Of a DNA stretch of 64,000 nt, positions 15,227-32,637 are shown in pieces. The notes under the pieces are model-generated. The model was given only the letters and a program-made list of their open reading frames with translations, was not told the DNA's origin and ran no database searches. Position 1 is the stretch's first letter, and every line of letters starts with the position of its first letter. Position numbers and translations under genes: made by a program. This stretch comes from Littorina saxatilis. Taxonomy: Eukaryota; Mollusca; Gastropoda; Littorinimorpha; Littorinidae. The DNA is taken from contig NC_090261.1 in the NCBI RefSeq assembly GCF_037325665.1, forward strand, positions 66,758,778 to 66,822,777. The letters run 5' to 3'.

Positions 15227-16874
15227 TGTAGGGGCGGCTATATTTGTTAGCCGAAGGCCGCGAGGCCTTATTGGTGCCCCTTCTTTGTCAGATACTTTGC
15301 ATGCCTAAATCCCTATTCTTTCAATGCTTTCAATCAAAGTCATAAAAAAGGTTAAGAAATTTTGGAGAATTGTCCAAGAAGTTTTTGAAGGCGTCTACTG
15401 TGGGTGCGAATTTTATGTTAGTGGGTAGTGCATTCCAATTGTTAGCAACTCTATGAGAAAACGAAAACTTGCGCTTGTTAGTCTTACAGTGTTGAACAAA
15501 GATTTTTCCCTGGCTGTTTCTGGTGTTGTCTGTCTGCTTGAATGTGAATATTGTGTGCATGTCAATATCATCCACCCCATTTATAATTCTATATGTTTGT
15601 ATTAGGTCACCCCTTGTCCTCCTTCCCTTCAGAGAGTGGAGGTCTAAGTATTTGAGTCTGTCCGCGTAAGACTTATCACGGCACTCCTTTAGAATTTTAG
15701 TTGCTCGACGCTGCACCCTCTCAATTGTCTGAGACTGTCTCTTGAGGAATGGACTCCACACCACATTTGCATATTCCACCAGTGGTCTCACAAAGGCTTT
15801 GTATAGCTTTAAGAAGGTGTCCTTGTCAAGAAATGAGAACGCTCGTTTGATAATGCCAATCCTCTGATTAGCTTTTGACACAACTCCTCACAACACAACA
15901 CAACAACTGGGTGGCCGAGTGGTAACGCACTTGCGCTCGGAAGCGAGAGGTTGCGTGTTCAGGCCTGGGTCAGGCCGCAATTTTCTCCCCCCTTTCCTAA
16001 CCTAGGTGGTGGGTTCAAGTGCTAGTCTTTCGGATGAGACGAAAAACCGAGGTCCCTTCGTGTACACTACATTGGGGTGTGCACGTTAAAGATCCCACGA
16101 TTGACAAAAGGGTCTTTCCTGGCAAAATTGTATAGGCATAGATAAAAATGTCCATCAAATACCCGTGGGACTTGGAATAAAGTAAAAAAAAAATTCCATC
16201 TCACACGGCATTAAGTCTCAGGAAACATGAATACACGCATGCAGGAAAAAAAAAAAATATGGGTAGCGCCGTATGTATGGCAGCTCGCTTTCCCCGGGGA
16301 GAAAGCAGCCCGAATTTCCATGAGGGTAACCTCAATGGACTGTAAATCTTATCCAATCCAATCCAATCCAATATGCGGGTCGAATGACAAATTGCTGTCG
16401 AAAACAACACCGATGTCCTTTTCTTCATCACATTCATTTATTTTTTCAATAGCATCATTGACAGTCATCACGTAGTCATATTTGGGATTCTTTTTACCAG
16501 AATGCAGAACATTGCACTTTGAAACATTAAAAAATAATTTCCATTTATTTGTCCAATCCTGAAGTAAGTGTATGTCTTTTTGCATGACTGAACTGTTTGT
16601 TGCTTTATTGTATAGCTTTGTATCATCCGCAAATATCTTCACTATACCACTAACCACATCTGGTAAATCATTTATAAACACTGTAAATAGAACCGGCCCC
16701 AAAACGCTGCCCTGTCAGAGGTGTCACGCATAAATGTGGCCATGTATTAAAATCAACTTGATTGATCTTATTATGGTTTGAAAAAATGTGCATGAAGCTC
16801 AATTCACCAGTCATACATATACCTTTGGCAACCTTTTCTTGATGGATAGCTAGGTCCCACAAATTCCCTTCCAT
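89..16874 (-). CDS. DYNC2LI1: Cytoplasmic dynein 2 light intermediate chain 1 (partial, 3' end outside window)
   Basis: Light intermediate chain of dynein-2, the motor for retrograde intraflagellar transport in cilia. Eleven coding exons, in order of transcription: 16874-16823, 14237-14182, 11906-11872, 11594-11525, 8430-8342, 7284-7098, 6677-6609, 4121-4044, 2510-2431, 1898-1828, 134-89. All junctions are GT-AG and the phases join without a break to give about 277 codons. Protein landmarks: start [11 protein letters not shown]-loop [19 protein letters not shown] (about residues 30-48); [113 protein letters not shown]. These follow human DYNC2LI1 in order (351 aa); about 70 C-terminal residues should lie left of base 1. 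A TTGCAG just upstream of the ATG (about 16893) suggests a separate 5'UTR exon. Introns carry large tandem arrays, SINEs and a LINE fragment. Assignment rests on motif recall, not a search, but is strong. Confidence 0.93.
135..540. other. Intronic sequence, no feature seen
   Basis: Start of DYNC2LI1 intron 10 (between the exons at 1828-1898 and 89-134). AT-rich single-copy-looking sequence; no gene or recognisable repeat seen. Confidence 0.5.
541..1646. repeat. 42-bp minisatellite, ~26 copies
   Basis: Unit GGGTACTGCAGTTTCCGTTA followed by AGTGAAACCATCACTGTGATAT, 42 bp, repeated about 26 times with single-base variants (TTAAG/TTAGG/TCAGG, GAAACC/GGAACC/TAAACC). It lies in DYNC2LI1 intron 10. 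Because 42 is divisible by 3 and the unit lacks stops in one frame of each strand, long ORFs appear on both strands (14-residue repeats). I read these as by-products of the repeat, not proteins. Confidence 0.95.
1647..1795. mobile_element. Degenerate copy of the GGAACCCCC-ended MITE
   Basis: Begins CACTGGAACCCCCTTTAATT and contains the family's internal words (GGGAGTCTTAAAATGGGGGT and AAATTTACGGAAGTTCTGAA). The right end is degraded. It abuts the 42-bp minisatellite. Confidence 0.6.
2514..2598. repeat. (AC)n microsatellite at a splice acceptor
   Basis: About 85 bp of near-pure AC. On the minus (coding) strand of DYNC2LI1 it reads (GT)n and ends at TGGACAG, the acceptor of the exon at 2510-2431. 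The usual pyrimidine tract is therefore replaced by an alternating GT run. Confidence 0.9.
2610..3138. mobile_element. MITE with expanded internal tandem repeats
   Basis: Inverted ends TACAGTGGAACCCCC (left) and GGGGGGTTCCACTGTA (right). The inside holds about six copies of a ~60-70-bp unit containing GGTCTTAAAAAGGAGGGAGT, CTTAAAACGGAGGTAAATTG and ACAGAGGTTATGAACAGCAC. Other copies in this window (about 155-185 bp) have one or two units, so this copy has grown internally. No coding capacity. Confidence 0.8.
3139..4043. other. Intronic stretch with G-tract and TG microsatellite
   Basis: Part of DYNC2LI1 intron 8. It holds a (GGT)n/poly-G run at about 3416-3467, a GT-rich microsatellite at about 3735-3793, and a tail AATAAATACTGTATTCTGTA near 3857 that resembles the 3' end of an old retroelement. 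No exon seen. Confidence 0.5.
4173..4245. repeat. (AC)n microsatellite, interrupted
   Basis: Two AC runs (about 4173-4208 and 4231-4243) separated by CTTGCACGCAGGCACGC, in DYNC2LI1 intron 7 just upstream of the exon at 4121-4044. Confidence 0.85.
4318..6546. repeat. 53-bp minisatellite, ~42 copies
   Basis: Unit ATTATGCCATGTTGCCGAAA + AGGCTATTGGTAACTGTCCA + ACAAAAACCAACT, 53 bp, repeated about 42 times. Units differ mainly at a few sites (GCCGAAAAGG/GCCTAAAAGG, AAAACC/AAACCC, GGCTATT/GGCAATT/GGTTATT), a pattern suited to variant mapping. It fills most of DYNC2LI1 intron 7. Confidence 0.96.
7241..7686. repeat. 127-bp tandem repeat copying the start of DYNC2LI1 exon 6 with its acceptor
   Basis: Units at 7241-7367, 7368-7494, 7495-7621 and a partial one at 7622-7686. 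The first contains the true first ~44 nt of exon 6 (exon 7284-7098) and its acceptor. The other three lie upstream in the transcript and keep the exon start and AG acceptor with a few substitutions. The extra copies lack the rest of the exon and its donor. Confidence 0.93.
7687..8341. other. Intronic stretch with G-tracts
   Basis: DYNC2LI1 intron 5. Around 7700-7770 is GAAGTCGACTACGCGAAGTA, related to a fragment at about 52865-52965. G-runs lie at about 7960-7976 and 8226-8248. No exon seen. Confidence 0.5.
8451..8622. repeat. ~56-bp tandem repeat, 3 copies
   Basis: ATCACTAACAGCATT recurs at 8483, 8539 and 8594 within three diverged ~56-bp units (CTCA..AAACAC..GGCATTTAATT..). It lies just upstream of the DYNC2LI1 exon at 8430-8342 in transcript order. 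No splice site is included. Confidence 0.85.
8623..9255. other. Intronic sequence, no feature seen
   Basis: AT-rich DYNC2LI1 intron 4 sequence. No exon or recognisable repeat found. Confidence 0.5.
9269..9655 (+). mobile_element. tRNA-derived SINE (family A), intact with 13-bp target-site duplication
   Basis: Flanked by perfect 13-bp direct repeats AATAAAAATTCAG at 9256-9268 and 9656-9668. The tRNA-like head has an A-box-like GTGGCGTGGTGGTAAGA and B box GGTTCGAATCC. The body has CTCCCAGGTCAACTTATGTG and AAAATACCCAGCATGC, and the tail is (GAA)n. Related copies lie at 35970-36340 (+) and 36436-36788 (-). The perfect TSD suggests a fairly recent insertion. Confidence 0.93.
9669..10850. other. 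AT-rich intron with a diverged internal duplication
   Basis: DYNC2LI1 intron 4. Two diverged stretches both start CAGTAATGCACATAACC (about 9778 and 9982) and end near ACAAGAA(A/G)TGAAC, suggesting an old ~200-bp tandem duplication. No exon seen. Confidence 0.5.
10851..11146. mobile_element. ~296-bp MITE with long inverted ends
   Basis: Left end AGGCCCCCCCAAAAATAGGT then GTGGTTACGGTAAC; right end GTTACCGTAACCACACCT, T-run, AGGCCT. The ~35-bp ends are inverted repeats. No coding capacity. In DYNC2LI1 intron 4. Confidence 0.8.
11147..11348. repeat. 101-bp tandem duplication
   Basis: TATAGTATTACTATTATACA starts at 11151 and again at 11252. The two 101-bp copies are nearly identical, running through CTTCCAACAGCCCTCTCTCC and CCCACAGACTGCAC. 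Confidence 0.9.
11783..11830. repeat. Poly-C and AC runs
   Basis: A C-run followed by CTCCTCCTCC and (AC)n, about 45 bp from the DYNC2LI1 exon at 11872-11906. Low complexity only. Confidence 0.8.
12549..13400 (+). mobile_element. ~850-bp non-autonomous TIR-like element
   Basis: Starts ACATTTAGTCAAGTTTTGA and ends CTTGACTAAATGTAGTAATT, so the ends are inverted around ACATTTAGTCAAG. Shared internal words with 37408-38212 and 38345-39186 (opposite orientation) include GGGGGAATCGAGACGAGGGT, CGATTCAGAGTAAACTACTG, GATGACGTCATATCCGGC and AGTTGAGGCGGCACTGTCAC. No transposase reading frame seen. A short end fragment is at about 20620-20640. Confidence 0.75.
13899..14056. mobile_element. Short copy of the TACAGTGGAACCCCC MITE
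   Basis: ATACAGTGGAACCCCCATTT at the left and GGGGGTTCCACTGCAT at the right, ~158 bp, with internal CAGGTCTTAAAAAG and TCTTAAAATGGGGGTAAC. In DYNC2LI1 intron 2. Confidence 0.85.
14391..14519. repeat. Nested hairpin repeat
   Basis: Outer arms CATGCTTCCATTT (about 14391) and AAATGGAAGCATG (14506-14518); middle arms TTGACGCCC and GGGCGTCAA; inner arms TAATTGAAGCCC and GGGCTTCAATTA around a GACGGAGCGAAGCGACGGA loop. The nested symmetry points to a foldback or MITE-like element. Confidence 0.75.
14526..15091. mobile_element. Possible ~566-bp TIR element
   Basis: 15-bp perfect inverted ends TATTGTAATTCAATC (14526-14540) and GATTGAATTACAATA (15077-15091). No coding capacity. It is adjacent to the nested hairpin and the two may be one composite element. 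Confidence 0.5.
15187..15225. repeat. (TAG)n microsatellite
   Basis: About 13 TAG/GTA triplets, immediately 3' of the minus-strand LINE fragment, consistent with a simple-repeat LINE tail. Confidence 0.85.
15903..16190 (+). mobile_element. tRNA-derived SINE (family D) inside the LINE
   Basis: The tRNA-like head has A-box-like TGGCCGAGTGGTAACGC and GTTGCGTGTTCAGGCC in the B-box position. The body has CTTTCGGATGAGACGAAAAA and GTGCACGTTAAAGATCCCAC, and the end is A-rich. It sits opposite in orientation to the LINE it interrupts. Confidence 0.8.
16196..16372 (+). mobile_element. 3' part of a SINE (family C)
   Basis: Shares GGCAGCTCGCTTTCCCC, GAGAAAGCAGCCCGAATTTC and CATGAGGGTAACCTCA with the fuller copy at 45303-45660, and ends in a simple tail (ATCCA)n. 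It may be the chimeric 3' end of the adjacent family D SINE or a separate insertion. Confidence 0.75.
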
Positions 16875-17314
16875 CTTGTTTTATCTTCAATCTGCAAGAA
16901 ACACAATTCAAGGGTAATTAGAGGTAATCACATGCACTTGATTACACACTTACATCAACTCAGATAAACAAACGGTTTCTTAAAATTTCCCAAAATTGCT
17001 ACCAACCCACAAAAGTCGTTTTCAGCGGTTCAGTCTCTACATAGCATGTCGGCTCAACCGGATGTTTTGCAGTCGCCACTGAGGAATTTATCTTCGCAGC
17101 AAATAGGATCCAAAAGTTGATTCGGTTTTATTCTTGATAAACTATATCAAACAATTTTTAAATCATCCCATTTTGATACAAAAAAGGGTAAAAGACGTAG
17201 CAGGATTATAAAACGACGTACTTGTAATTTCTTATCTTTTTGCAGTTACAAGAATGTAATTACTACTAATTAAATCTGACGTTGTTATTCAGTTCTGTAC
17301 TGCTGCGCATCAAA
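16875..17314. promoter_or_regulatory. Shared upstream region of DYNC2LI1 (-) and KIFBP (+)
   Basis: 440 bp between two divergent start codons, so any promoter elements must be shared or very close. No TATA box or clear RFX X-box found. A TTTCTTGCAG on the minus strand just before the DYNC2LI1 ATG could be the acceptor of a 5'UTR intron, which would place the DYNC2LI1 transcription start farther into this region. The bidirectional-promoter role is inferred from layout. Confidence 0.55.
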
Positions 17315-19567
17315 ATGGCCGACCTGCACACTTTTCTGGAAAACGAGGGATATGAACAGTTTAAGAAGGCCAATTACCTCAGCAGAGAAGCTGCGAAAGA
17401 GGATCCTGAGGATGAACCGTACAAGTCCTTCTATGAAGCGCGAGACATTTTGTCTGGCCTTCGAACAAAAATAAGCGATTTCCTAGAAAATGACCCGAAC
17501 AAGAAAGATTTGGTCTTGGCTCTGGCCACTCTGGACTTGTACCTGGGCTGCAACTACACAGACACCGATGAAAATAGCACAGGAGAGGAGCATCTGTCGA
17601 GGGTGCTGAAGAGTTTGGAGGACATGAATATGGAAGATGGTGCCGTATGTATTTACTTGCATGCACTCAACCATCTGGGCGTCTTGTGGTCTGCAAGGGG
17701 GCGGCATGACAAAGCAAAAGAGTACTTGGATCAAGCTGAACACATTTTCCACGAGTATAAGAAGAATGTCGGGGATGCACCCAAACGAGCTGATGAATTC
17801 TTTTTACAACCTGATGAAGATGAGAGTGAACTGTTGCGAACAAGAGCCAGCAAGTTTGAAGCAACCTACACACATACTTTGTATTACAAGGCTCAGGTGC
17901 TGGCAAAACTGGGAGACAGTGAAGCGTCTGCACAATATTGCCACACAACTCTGCGCAGACAGCTGGATTCAAATCAGTATGATGCCACTGACTGGGCTCT
18001 GAATGCTGCCACATTATCTCAGGTAAGGGATTTCTACTCTAGCTGTTGGTCACCACAAAACGAAAACAGCATAGCTTTTGTTTCAGAAATGCAGTTTATG
18101 GAAGTAAGGTCACCTGTGAACACGACACTATTTACACACAAAAAAAGGATGAAAAGCTAGTCAAATTCTGGAAAATAAATTATCACAGAAATAAGTTGAT
18201 TTTGCATGAATTAGCTAGTTACATCCTCCGAAGCAAGATTGAAATTCAAAAATGTTGGGCAAGACTTTGTATTTTAACATAATAGCTGAAGAAAAAGAAC
18301 CATATCTTTAAATGATGGCCCCTTTAGTTTACTTTAAATTCATAGTGCAAGGGGCTTGCAAGGCTAAAGCTGAAAGGTGTGTGTGTGTATGATTGCCTGT
18401 ATGTGTGAGCAAGACAAAGAAAATCAGCAGATTCAATTACTTTCATTTTTGTAACAGGTGTACATCACTCAGGAGAAGTTTCCGCTGGCTCGACACTGCC
18501 TCGCGTGTGCTACCATCATCTTGAAAGAAATGCGGCCAGATGGAGAAGCGTCGGAGGAAGCGAAGGAGGCGTGGGGCTACAAGGAGGCCGACATCCGTCG
18601 CTGCTGGATCAAGTACGGCCTGCAGCTGCTGGAAGTGTCCAAAGACAGAATGCTCGACGGGGTCAGCACCTTTGACCAGGACCATGGCCTGGAGGGAAAT
18701 AAAGACGCAAATGCTGCCACTGCTGACCACAACTACGACAAGGCGTCAGACAAAGGAGACGAAAAAGAGAAAGGAGGGTCAGGTGATGAAAAGTCCTATG
18801 AGCCGTTCAATTTGGAAGCCACGGCGCATGAGGAAAAGGTGACTGACAAACTAGTGACGACGTTTGATGAAGCCCGCACAGTGTTCCTCTTCATCCAAGA
18901 TAACATCACGGAAGCCAAGAAGACGTACCACTTGGACGGAAACTGCACCGACTTCATCGAGCTGACGCAGGACCACACCAAGGCATTCAAACTGCTGGCC
19001 TTCTTTGAGCTGGATATGGAGCGACAGTGCCGCATGCACAAGCGACGCATCGACATGCTGCTGGCGCTGATCAACGAGGTCAGCCTGCAGCACTACCTGT
19101 TGGTGTGCCGGCAGCTCATTTACGAGGTGGCCGAGACCTACAGCAGCATATTGGACTTGAAGCTCAGCATGTTGGAACTGGAAATGGCCCCTCCCACGCC
19201 CCATGCTGTAAAGAAGATCAACACCTTAGCCCATCAGAGCATCAAGCAGTACGAAGCCTACCTGGACACGCTGAAAGGGGGCAAGCCCGAGCTTCCAGAA
19301 ACCTTCCCTGACGGAAACACACGACCGGCACTGGTGGCCTTGTTCTGCTGTGGACGTCTGTGGGGCAAGATTCTGACGCCGGATGTGAGCGAGCGCCTGG
19401 CCTGCATGAAGAAGTCGATGGACTGTTACAAGTTTGTAGTGGACTACTGCAAGCGTCACCCTGAGGCCAAGATAGAGATGGAGAAAGAACTGTCGCTTTG
19501 TGAAGAGCTTTCCACGCTCCTCCCGCTCAAGATGCAGAAGGTTGCAGCAGGAGATTTGAACATTTGA
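17315..19567 (+). CDS. KIFBP: KIF-binding protein
   Basis: Binds kinesin motor domains and controls microtubule attachment and cargo transport (family knowledge from human KIFBP/KIAA1279). Two exons, 17315-18022 and 18458-19567, joined in phase 0 (CAG|GTAAGG to AACAG|GTG) to give 605 aa against 621 in human. Start ATGGCCGAC at 17315 was chosen because MADLHTFLENEGYEQF aligns with the family N-terminus; the frame's earlier Met (17282) lacks similarity. Matching blocks: EPYKSFYEARDIL, GEEHLSRVLKSLEDMN, NHLGVLWSARGRHDKAKEYL, YTHTLYYKAQVLAKLGD, YCHTTLRRQLDSNQYD, DWALNAATLSQVYITQEKF, ADIRRCWIKYGLQLL, FDEARTVFLFIQDNITEAKK, LLAFFELDMERQCRMHKRRI, HYLLVCRQLIYEVAETY, KFVVDYCKRHPEAK. The fold is helical, TPR-like. 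The single intron (435 bp) is compact for this window. Divergent from DYNC2LI1, convergent with WDR25. Confidence 0.95.
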
Positions 19568-20276
19568 ACTCATTGAATTTCTCTTTTATATATTTCGTAA
19601 AAACTGTCGGGGATCTTTTTGGGTGGGCTTTATAGGCAGGTGGTCTTTATGGACAGTTGGTCTCATGGGCAGGTTCGACTGTACGTTTAAACATCTGTCT
19701 TTCAAAGGGACCAATGTTTAGTTTGATAGATTTTGGGGGGGGATAGATAACTGCCCGGCAACCAGGATACAGGTGTGCAGCAATCTCCTTTGTCCCCCTT
19801 GGTTTGAAACCAATGATAGCTGATGATATGCACCCCTGGGCTGCCCTGCATTCATGCTTTGAGGTCTGTGGTGAACTGTTGTACAAGAATAATTTTGTCT
19901 GGAAGATGAAGAAAAAAAACTTGAGAAAAGCTGCTTATTCCTGCTTTCATTTTTGTGTGTGTGCTGGATCATGCTTCAACTTAATTGTCACCGAAATGGT
20001 GGATGAAAGTGTTAATTAAGATTCACAGGTTGTCATTGTATTAGTGCAGTGTAGGTTTGCGCATTTCAGTCTTTATTTGGTGTTTAACGTCGTTTTCAAC
20101 CACGAAGGTTATATCGCAACGGGTGTGCATTTCAGTGAAGAATTGTTTTGAAAATAGAAGTTAATAACACAATGTACATGTGCACTCTGCCTGTTGTGAT
20201 ACCAGGCATTAGGTGAAAAGAAGTGGCCTGTTGTGAGATATTTTCAGGTTTGATGCATAATTAACAGTCATATTAT
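19568..20276. other. Region 3' of KIFBP with a repeat-tail fragment
   Basis: Likely 3'UTR, then intergenic. At about 20070-20122 is a minus-strand copy of the 3' tail of SINE family E (TTTATTTGGTGTTTAACGTC, CCACGAAGGTTATATCGC). I could not place a clear AATAAA signal for KIFBP. Confidence 0.5.
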
Positions 20277-20575
20277 TGACCTGAGAAGCAAAGGGAAGTA
20301 AACGCTCCAAATGCAAAGAGTGAGTGCGAGTTCTGCAGAACCAGTCTCCTGACACCCGGAAGAATAACAAGCATTGAAATGAACAAGCGACTTTCAGCCT
20401 CCATTTTTAATTTGACATCTTTCATTTGAGGATGAAAGTCACTTGCTCATTTTAATGCTTGTTCTTCTCTCAGGTGCCAGGGGACTGGTTCTGCACAACT
20501 CTAACTTACTCTTTTTGCACATGTTGTGTGCATTTGGAGCGCTTACGTCCCTTTGTTTCTCAGATCCCAAAATAG
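20277..20575. repeat. ~300-bp imperfect palindrome (foldback element)
   Basis: Left arm GAGAAGCAAAGGGAAGTAAA, CGCTCCAAATGCA, then GCAGAACCAGTCTCCTG; the right arm repeats these inverted (CAGGGGACTGGTTCTGC-like, TGCATTTGGAGCG, TTACGTCCCTTTGTTTCTC). Arms of about 120-145 bp flank a short A/T loop near 20400-20425. Likely a foldback or MITE. Confidence 0.8.
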
Positions 20576-20704
20576 CACTCTGCCTCATTTGATTAAGATT
20601 AGTCAAATGTTTGCTTTTACATTTAGTCAAGTTTTGACCAGTTTGTAAGTGCTTTCATCTCATTTTGTGTGAGATTTTTGTGGAGCAATAATGTGTGTAC
20701 TACA

Positions 20705-21305
20705 TTAGAGACATCCAGATTTGCCTTCGTCAAAAGTTCGTGAGTTCCGATCTTCGCAAGTTTGTTGAAGTGGTGACGTCACATCCCGTCACGGTAACCA
20801 CTTTCCAATTTCGGTCCAGATCTACGCGAAGTTCTTCGTGCGCGTTCGTCTGTTTTTCGAAACAGTGATGACGAGTAGTGTTATATATGACGAGTCTTTT
20901 TTATCAGAATATTCCTGACATCTGAATATGCTGGGTACACAAGCAACACTGAATTTTTTTTCTGAAAAGCGAACCACACGCGGCACTGGCAGGATATGTC
21001 GCCCGTCGACTCAAGTTGTGAGTTTTGTGTGGGTATCCGTGTTCATGCACTAGGCCTCCAAAATGAACAGTTTACAGATGCACAGTCCACAGAAGCGTCG
21101 TAAAGATATTAAACTTTAACACTGCGCACATGCTGATTGAGGTTCGTCAAACACGCCTTTTTCACCACGTAGATCCCGGTCTTCGGCAAGCAGTGGAGGG
21201 CGCGAAAAACCAAGCGCATGCGCATTGAGGCACAAAGTTAAAAATAGAGAGGAAATCCCCACCACCGACGAATGTTCGTCTGACGAAGGTTGAATCTGGA
21301 TGTCC
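20705..21305. mobile_element. ~600-bp MITE
   Basis: Inverted ends GACATCCAGATTTGCCTTCG (left) and the reverse complement of GGGACATCCAGATTCAACCT at the right (…GAATCTGGATGTCCC). No coding capacity. Lies between the 3' ends of KIFBP and WDR25. Confidence 0.75.
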
Positions 21306-21727
21306 CTACTGTTTGGAAAAAATGAACATACTCTTAAAGTTATTTGTAGCTCTTGTGGGTTGTTCATTTCACTTAGGTACAGGTGGTAGTTCTTGTGCTG
21401 CTGATTTTTGCTAAGCTCGTGTGCTGGGTAAGAATTTGTGCCAATGTATAACTTCATAGCCTTACTTTCTGTTTCCCAAGTGTTGAGAATGAAATTGTAT
21501 TGAGTTTATTGGTGTGCACAAGGAAAACAACCAAAGAATACTCTGTGAAAGTGCAAAAATCAATGTGTTTGTAGTTATGTGTTTGTACGTGTGACTGCGT
21601 GTGTGTGTGGGTGTGTTTGAAAGACAGGGGGAGATGAAAAACCTGAAGTGTAACATCATTTGAAAAACAGAATTCCAAAACCAGTTAGCAGATAGTAAAT
21701 TAACCTTTGCTATATTATGCTAAATGG

Positions 21728-21900
21728 ATCACACAGTCTTGAATCATGTATAACTCAAAATCTTGGGAGATGGAGGGGTCACATTTACAAAGTATGGGTC
21801 CTCTCCCTCCCTCATTTTTGAATAGGAATGAACATAGTGAACATTCTCCCCCAAGATCCTTGGAGTCAAACATGACTCAAAATGTTCAGACTGTGTGATT
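21728..21900. mobile_element. ~170-bp MITE
   Basis: Inverted ends: ATCACACAGTCTTGAATCAT at the left, ATGTTCAGACTGTGTGAT at the right, with inner ACTCAAAATCTTGGG and CCCAAGATC symmetry. No coding capacity. Confidence 0.7.
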
Positions 21901-22300
21901 TAAGTTAAATTTACCCTTGTATCTGTCTGAAACAAGACGAAGCATGTTGATGTTGTCATGATGTCCCAGCCTGACCTTCAGTTTCAAGATAAAAAACTTC
22001 ATCATTTCAGTTTCAGAGATAAATGCACTTCAAGCCAAGGGAAAGTTAGCACAGCAAAACAGGCAAGGCACTGATTTTAAACGCACAGAACTTGTAAAAA
22101 TATTGTATTTCAACAAGGCAAAGTCACAAAAAGTCTGTTTCTTTCTGTCCATTGCACTGCATACGTGTATACGCTTTCTTGTCGATTAACATTATCATCC
22201 TGAGAAACATTTGCAAAACTCCACATATCCAAAATCCTGTAGGTCACATTGTTTACGCAGTAAAAGCTGTACTTCTCAGCGCATGAACTAACTGAAGGGT

Positions 22301-22306
22301 TTTATT
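22301..22306 (-). terminator. Poly(A) signal of WDR25
   Basis: TTTATT on the plus strand is AATAAA on the minus strand, 21 bases after the WDR25 stop codon, which implies a very short 3'UTR. Confidence 0.6.
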
Positions 22307-22326
22307 GTGTGTGCAACATTCTATAT

Positions 22327-32637
<10,311 letters not shown>

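Larger units (their letters stand above)
15240..16725 (-). mobile_element. 5'-truncated LINE (non-LTR reverse transcriptase), split by SINE insertions
   Basis: Minus-strand reverse transcriptase in two pieces. 16702-16373 encodes [16 protein letters not shown] and the catalytic FADDTKLYN motif. 15881-15330 encodes the C-terminal part ([39 protein letters not shown]) ending at a natural stop. The pieces are separated by the SINE sequences at 15903-16372. Endonuclease and 5' region are absent. Probably Jockey/CR1-like by its C-terminal motifs. It lies in DYNC2LI1 intron 1, same strand as the gene. Confidence 0.85.

Noticed and set aside
16994-17006. RFX X-box-like ATTGCTACCAAC upstream of the ciliary gene DYNC2LI1
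   Set aside because: The right half does not fit the RRYAAC-type half-site well; too weak to call.
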